9,175 nt of DNA from Bacteroidales bacterium (GTDB lineage Bacteria; Bacteroidota; Bacteroidia; Bacteroidales; JAAUTT01). Every line of letters starts with the position of its first letter. Positions within the stretch are counted from its first letter, which is position 1. Below the pieces are notes generated by a model that made no database searches, was not told the origin of the DNA, and saw only the letters and a program-made list of their open reading frames with translations. The stretch spans positions 1 to 9,175 of the forward strand of contig JANXXY010000421.1 in the NCBI GenBank assembly GCA_025350365.1, written 5' to 3'. The translations under genes and the position numbers were made by a program. Of the stretch, positions 6,322 through 9,175 are shown one piece after another.

Positions 6322-7382
6322 TGATTAAAAATATAGCCATTCCAGTTTTTATTCTAACGACTGTTTCCTGTTCAGTATCAAGAGATATCGAAGTTGCCAA
6401 ATTAACCAACCCGCAGGCAATAAGTTCACAAAGCATTATTTACGCATTACCGCAATCAGCTGTTACAGTAACCATTGACGTAGCCAGAACTTCAGTTGTA
6501 AAAGGAATTTATGCCGATTATGCCCTTAAATACCTGAGTATGGCCAATGTTCCCATGGCCGATTCAGAAACATATTCGATTTCCAACGTAAACATCGAAT
6601 CTAAATCTGAGGCTGATCCTTTACAATATTATTCCATTAAGTACAAAACCTATCCCGATAATTTAAATAAGCTGTTATCGATGTCAAATAAAGGAATGGT
6701 ATTAGATTTTGCTAATGCGTGGAAAAGCAATATAAACTTAAGTTTACCAGAGCCTAATAAAAAAGATATGTTCTCCGATCCTTATCTTTTAAAGGAAACA
6801 ACCCGGGAAAAGGTGGATACATTTTATAAAACAATGATGAAAGATTCGGCCATTGTAAAGTTACCGGTGATAAAGAAACAGACTCAGGTAAAAAATACAG
6901 ATGATTTTGCAAAAGAGGCGGCCATTAACCTGATCAAAACCCGTAAGCGCAAATTAAAAATTTTACGTGGTGAATATGATTTTCATCCTGAAGGGGAAGC
7001 TTTAAAAGTTATGATTACCTTGCTTAACAAACAGGAAGAATACTTTTATGCCTTATTTGCCGGTGTAAAACGAATTGAAAAATTAAACTATACGTATTCC
7101 TTTGTTCCTCAGCCCGAAAAGATTTCAAAGGATTTGTGTTATTTTTCATTGGAGAAAGGTATTCAGGACAACAATGCGTTGGGTGGTTCAGTAATTTCTG
7201 TTCAATTGTCTAAGGAACAGGAGCCAGTAAGGGCAGTTGTTCCTGATAAGGCAAAAAATATTTTATATATCCGAATTCCTATGCAAGCCACGGTATCAGT
7301 GAAATTAAAAAATGAAAACATTGCAACAGCGCGGTTACCAATTTATCAGTTTGGAGTAACTCAGGTTTTGCCATTGCAATAA
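6321..7382 (+). CDS. DUF4831-family lipoprotein of unknown function
   Basis: The protein has 353 residues. The N-terminus (MIKNIAIPVFILTTVSC) is a lipoprotein signal with lipobox TVSC and lipid-carrying Cys17. The next residues are S-V-S rather than acidic, so sorting to the outer surface cannot be judged. The body begins with a beta-rich stretch IIYALPQSAVTVTIDVARTSVVKG (39-62) followed by YADYALKYLSM, which I recognise as the start of DUF4831, a family seen mainly in Bacteroidota. A charged alpha-helical stretch around 190-250 (KEAAINLIKTRKRKLKILRGE, EALKVMITLLNKQEEYFYALFAGVKR) precedes a C-terminal beta-rich part. It shares TAATG with the nnr stop, so its translation is probably coupled to nnr. 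No biochemical function is known to me and none is inferred. Family assignment is from memory of the N-terminal pattern. Confidence 0.8.
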   Translation: MIKNIAIPVFILTTVSCSVSRDIEVAKLTNPQAISSQSIIYALPQSAVTVTIDVARTSVVKGIYADYALKYLSMANVPMADSETYSISNVNIESKSEADPLQYYSIKYKTYPDNLNKLLSMSNKGMVLDFANAWKSNINLSLPEPNKKDMFSDPYLLKETTREKVDTFYKTMMKDSAIVKLPVIKKQTQVKNTDDFAKEAAINLIKTRKRKLKILRGEYDFHPEGEALKVMITLLNKQEEYFYALFAGVKRIEKLNYTYSFVPQPEKISKDLCYFSLEKGIQDNNALGGSVISVQLSKEQEPVRAVVPDKAKNILYIRIPMQATVSVKLKNENIATARLPIYQFGVTQVLPLQ

Positions 7383-7428
7383 AGTATCAGATATAAGTCT
7401 TTCAAGAAACACAATACAATTGAGGTAA

Positions 7429-7472
7429 AAAGCCACGAATGCACGAACAATTATTCGCGCATTCGTGGCTTT
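7429..7472. terminator. Long hairpin between convergent operons, REP-like and probably a bidirectional terminator
   Basis: AAAGCCACGAATGCACGAA (7429-7447) and TTCGCGCATTCGTGGCTTT (7454-7472) pair over 19 bp with one A/C mismatch around a 6-nt loop. It lies 46 nt after the DUF4831 stop and 85 nt beyond the glyA stop. On the minus strand the stem runs into TTTTTACC, a fair U-tract for glyA. On the plus strand the tail TTTAATTTAAATTT is weaker. The GCCACGAATGCACGAA wording resembles a dispersed intergenic repeat known from many bacterial genomes, so it may be a repeat copy that also terminates. Confidence 0.7.
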
Positions 7473-7525
7473 AATTTAAATTTATTCTAATAAAAACAGT
7501 ATCATCGGTTTCATTTAATTTTTAA

Positions 7526-7539
7526 TCCGGTTAACCGGA
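7526..7539. repeat. Perfect 14-bp palindrome TCCGGTTAACCGGA
   Basis: The sequence is its own reverse complement and sits 18 nt beyond the glyA stop codon. On the minus strand it is followed by TTAAAAATT, so it could be a weak terminator with a 5-bp stem and TTAA loop. It could equally be a protein-binding site or chance. Confidence 0.4.
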
Positions 7540-7557
7540 GTACAATGATAATGACTT

Positions 7558-8838
7558 CTACCAGGCATATAATGGATTATTCATCATCATTTCGTTTACT
7601 TTTTGGCGAACTTTAGTAATCATCGCCTCACTATCAATATTGCTCAATACGTCGTCAATTAATTCAACAATCGTTTCTATTTCAGCCTCTTTAACTCCGC
7701 GTGTAGTAACAGCAGATGTTCCCAAACGAATTCCTGAGGTGAGAAACGGTGACCGGCTGTCAAATGGAACCATGTTTTTATTGATGGTGATATCGGCTTT
7801 TTCCAATGTTTTTTGAGCAACTTTACCGTTTAAATCCGGAAATTTGGTTCGTAAGTCGACAAGTATAAGGTGATTATCTGTTCCACCGGAAATAACTTTG
7901 TATCCTTTATTTATCAAGGCATTTGCCATTACCTGAGCGTTTTTTTGCACCTGTTTGGTATAAACGAGATAGCTGTCGGCGAGGTCTTCGCCAAAGGCTA
8001 CCGCTTTAGCAGCAATAACATGTTCAAGAGGACCGCCCTGAATGCCGGGAAAAACTGCTGAATCGAGCAATTGAGCCATCGTTTTCAAATCGCCTTTTGG
8101 TGTTTTAATACCCCATGGATTTTCAAAATCTTTACCAATCAAAATCATTCCACCACGAGGGCCACGCAATGTTTTGTGGGTTGTTGTAGTCACAATGTGA
8201 CAATGTGGAAACGGATGGTTAAGCAATCCCGTGGCAATTAGTCCGGCGGGGTGTGAAATATCAGCCATTAATATAGCGCCAATTTTGTCGGCAATCGAAC
8301 GCATACGGGCATAATCCCAATCGCGTGAATAAGCCGATGCGCCTGCAATAATCAGTCTTGGCTTTTCGGCGAGGGCAGTTTTTTCCATATCGTCGTAATC
8401 AATAACGCCTGTAGCCTCAGTAACACGGTAGGCAACAGGATGATAAAGAATTCCCGAAAAATTAACAGGCGATCCATGCGTTAAATGACCTCCGTGAGAA
8501 AGATCAAAACCCATGAATGTGTCGCCAGGTTTTAAAATGGCGAGCATAACCGCTGCATTGGCTTGTGCTCCTGAGTGTGGTTGAACATTCGCCCATTCAG
8601 CCTTGAAAAGTTTTTTAGCGCGTTCGATGGCTAAGTCCTCCATCAGGTCAATATATTGGCAACCGCCATAGAAACGGTTTCCACTGTATCCTTCGGCATA
8701 TTTGTTGGTAAATACCGATCCCATTGCTTCAAGCACCTGATCACTAACAAAATTTTCCGATGCAATTAATTCTATACCACACAATTGGCGGTGTTTTTCC
8801 TGTTCTATAATGCTGAATACTTTTTCGTCTCTCTTCAT
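7558..8838 (-). CDS. glyA: Serine hydroxymethyltransferase
   Basis: This cytoplasmic PLP enzyme converts L-serine and tetrahydrofolate to glycine and 5,10-methylene-tetrahydrofolate, the main one-carbon supply. From ATG at 8836-8838 the product is 426 residues, the normal family length. It begins MKRDEKVFSIIEQEKHRQ and then has GIELIASENFVS (21-32). Visible active-site residues are Y47 and E49 in NKYAEGY, Y57, D193 and H196 in MADISHPAGL, the PLP lysine K222 in TTTTHKTLRGPRGG, and the substrate-carboxylate arginine R371 in SGIRLGTSA. The segment YSGNRFYGG differs from the common YPGKRYYGG, a conservative clade difference. The frame stays open to 8991, but the extra 51 residues are hydrophobic and unlike any SHMT N-terminus and overlap a -7 promoter box, so the shorter start is preferred. 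It is transcribed alone, convergent with the nnr operon. Confidence 0.97.
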   Translation of the reverse strand: MKRDEKVFSIIEQEKHRQLCGIELIASENFVSDQVLEAMGSVFTNKYAEGYSGNRFYGGCQYIDLMEDLAIERAKKLFKAEWANVQPHSGAQANAAVMLAILKPGDTFMGFDLSHGGHLTHGSPVNFSGILYHPVAYRVTEATGVIDYDDMEKTALAEKPRLIIAGASAYSRDWDYARMRSIADKIGAILMADISHPAGLIATGLLNHPFPHCHIVTTTTHKTLRGPRGGMILIGKDFENPWGIKTPKGDLKTMAQLLDSAVFPGIQGGPLEHVIAAKAVAFGEDLADSYLVYTKQVQKNAQVMANALINKGYKVISGGTDNHLILVDLRTKFPDLNGKVAQKTLEKADITINKNMVPFDSRSPFLTSGIRLGTSAVTTRGVKEAEIETIVELIDDVLSNIDSEAMITKVRQKVNEMMMNNPLYAW

Positions 8839-8869
8839 TTTTTGAATGATATTGATTCTGATTAAAGCC

Positions 8870-8877
8870 CAAAGGTA
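8870..8877 (-). promoter_or_regulatory. -7 box of the glyA promoter within an inverted repeat
   Basis: On the minus strand TACCTTTG is a perfect match to the Bacteroidota -7 consensus TAnnTTTG. Transcription would start near 8863, giving a leader of about 25 nt before the ATG at 8838. No clear TTG is present about 20 nt further upstream. The box is framed by an exact 6-bp inverted repeat, AAGCCC (8865-8870) and GGGCTT (8878-8883), which could be an operator or a chance stem. Confidence 0.6.
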
Positions 8878-8997
8878 GGGCTTATATAACGAATAATAAA
8901 AGTGAAAATAAATAAATATTAGAAAGATATTAACCGGGGCGGGAGACAGGGATAAGGATTGAATTTTCGAGGTTGTGCCTAATTTGGCCAAAAAAAT

Positions 8998-9054
8998 CAG
9001 GCTGAGTCTGTAATGATATAATCGACTTAGGCACAGCCCAAGCCGAACTGGGGT
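8998..9054. repeat. 57-bp intergenic repeat, copy 1
   Basis: The copy starts CAGGCTGAGTCTGTAATG and ends CCGAACTGGGGT. It differs from copy 2 at one base (T at 9007 where copy 2 has C). GGCTGAGTCT (9000-9009) can pair with AGGCACAGCC (9029-9038) around a 19-nt loop, so each unit can form a hairpin. A 40-nt AT-rich spacer (9055-9094) separates it from copy 2. Confidence 0.9.
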
Positions 9055-9094
9055 TAAATTTAAAAATTTGAAAATTGACTTTTCGCAGTAAGTA

Positions 9095-9151
9095 CAGGCT
9101 GAGCCTGTAATGATATAATCGACTTAGGCACAGCCCAAGCCGAACTGGGGT
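9095..9151. repeat. 57-bp intergenic repeat, copy 2
   Basis: This copy is identical to copy 1 except for one base, with a start-to-start distance of 97. Its hairpin arms GGCTGAGCCT (9097-9106) and AGGCACAGCC (9126-9135) pair at 9 of 10 positions. The first 13 bases, CAGGCTGAGCCTG, also form a small palindrome about a central G. Confidence 0.9.
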
Positions 9152-9175
9152 CTGTAATGATATAATCGACTTAGG
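9152..9175. repeat. 57-bp intergenic repeat, copy 3, 5'-truncated and cut by the window edge
   Basis: CTGTAATGATATAATCGACT and the following TAGG repeat the inner part of copies 1 and 2 without any mismatch. The copy lacks the first ten bases of the unit and joins copy 2 directly with no spacer. It runs off the end of the window, so the array may continue. Confidence 0.85.

Larger units (their letters stand above)
8839..9175. other. 337-nt non-coding region upstream of glyA
   Basis: It holds the glyA leader and -7 box (8870-8877), an AT-rich stretch, a 10-bp perfect palindrome TTTGGCCAAA (8983-8992), and then the 57-bp repeat region from 8998 to the window edge. The 9-mer TGTGCCTAA at 8974-8982 is the reverse complement of TTAGGCACA in the repeat (9027-9035), perhaps a scrap of an inverted copy. 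I see no coding sequence or tRNA. Confidence 0.7.

Noticed and set aside
6191..6436. Minus-strand ORF across the nnr/DUF4831 junction
   Set aside because: It is antisense to two well-supported coding regions and its translation shows no family features.
8839..8991. N-terminal extension of glyA by 51 residues starting at 8991
   Set aside because: The extra residues are hydrophobic, match no SHMT N-terminus, and would run across a perfect -7 promoter box. The ATG at 8838 gives the family's normal 426-residue protein.
8998..9059. Integron attC site (57-bp unit, with GTTAAAT matching GTTRRRY at 9053-9059)
   Set aside because: Copy 2 lacks the GTTRRRY match at the same place, no RYYYAAC partner is found at the other end, and there are no gene cassettes.
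8998..9175. CRISPR array
   Set aside because: The unit is 57 bp, copy 3 follows copy 2 without a spacer and is truncated, only one 40-nt AT-rich spacer exists, and no cas gene is in view.
1..9175. A defence, toxin-antitoxin, secretion or secondary-metabolite system
   Set aside because: All substantial open frames are accounted for by a glycosidase, a peptide transporter, a metabolite-repair enzyme, a lipoprotein and SHMT. No nuclease, toxin or synthase motifs are seen.

Overview
The window looks like a piece of a Bacteroidota chromosome, probably from the Bacteroidales/Marinilabiliales side. It is AT-rich, its genes lack Shine-Dalgarno motifs, and the glyA leader has a Bacteroidota-type -7 box (TAnnTTTG). 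The gene content fits: a DUF4831 lipoprotein, a POT transporter with the NMGERF variant, a DUF1680/GH127 glycosidase with a CC-ANGPR active-site segment, and a solo end resembling IS21-type elements of this phylum. This placement is an inference from sequence style; no 16S gene or other marker is present.

Layout. 1-660 is decayed DNA: a VOC/glyoxalase-family pseudogene (57-452) with two compensating frameshifts and a nonsense codon, then a solo IS21-like end (about 557-607). At 660-2561 (+) lies a secreted GH127-type putative beta-L-arabinofuranosidase. It stands alone, with no SusC/SusD genes in view. At 2734-4413 (-) is a POT-family proton-coupled peptide transporter with a strong terminator behind it (2668-2726). 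The 390-nt divergent gap (4414-4803) holds a plausible transporter promoter, a terminator-like hairpin on the minus strand with no gene in front of it, and a palindromic MITE-like element of about 136 bp flanked by a 6-bp direct repeat.

At 4804-6321 (+) is nnr, the bifunctional NAD(P)H-hydrate epimerase/dehydratase. It overlaps by one base (TAATG) with a DUF4831 lipoprotein gene (6321-7382), so the two should form one operon. A long hairpin (7429-7472) sits between this operon and the convergent glyA (7558-8838, -; serine hydroxymethyltransferase). The glyA start is set at 8838, not at the longer open frame to 8991, because the SHMT family begins there and a -7 box lies just upstream. Upstream of glyA the window ends in a 57-bp repeat present in two near-identical full copies and a third cut by the window edge (8998-9175).

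The intact genes do not form one pathway. Peptide uptake, NAD(P)H repair, one-carbon metabolism and glycan hydrolysis are separate functions, and I see no defence system, secondary-metabolite cluster or CRISPR. The least explained material is non-coding: the MITE-like palindrome before nnr, the orphan terminator hairpin, and the 57-bp hairpin-forming repeats before glyA.
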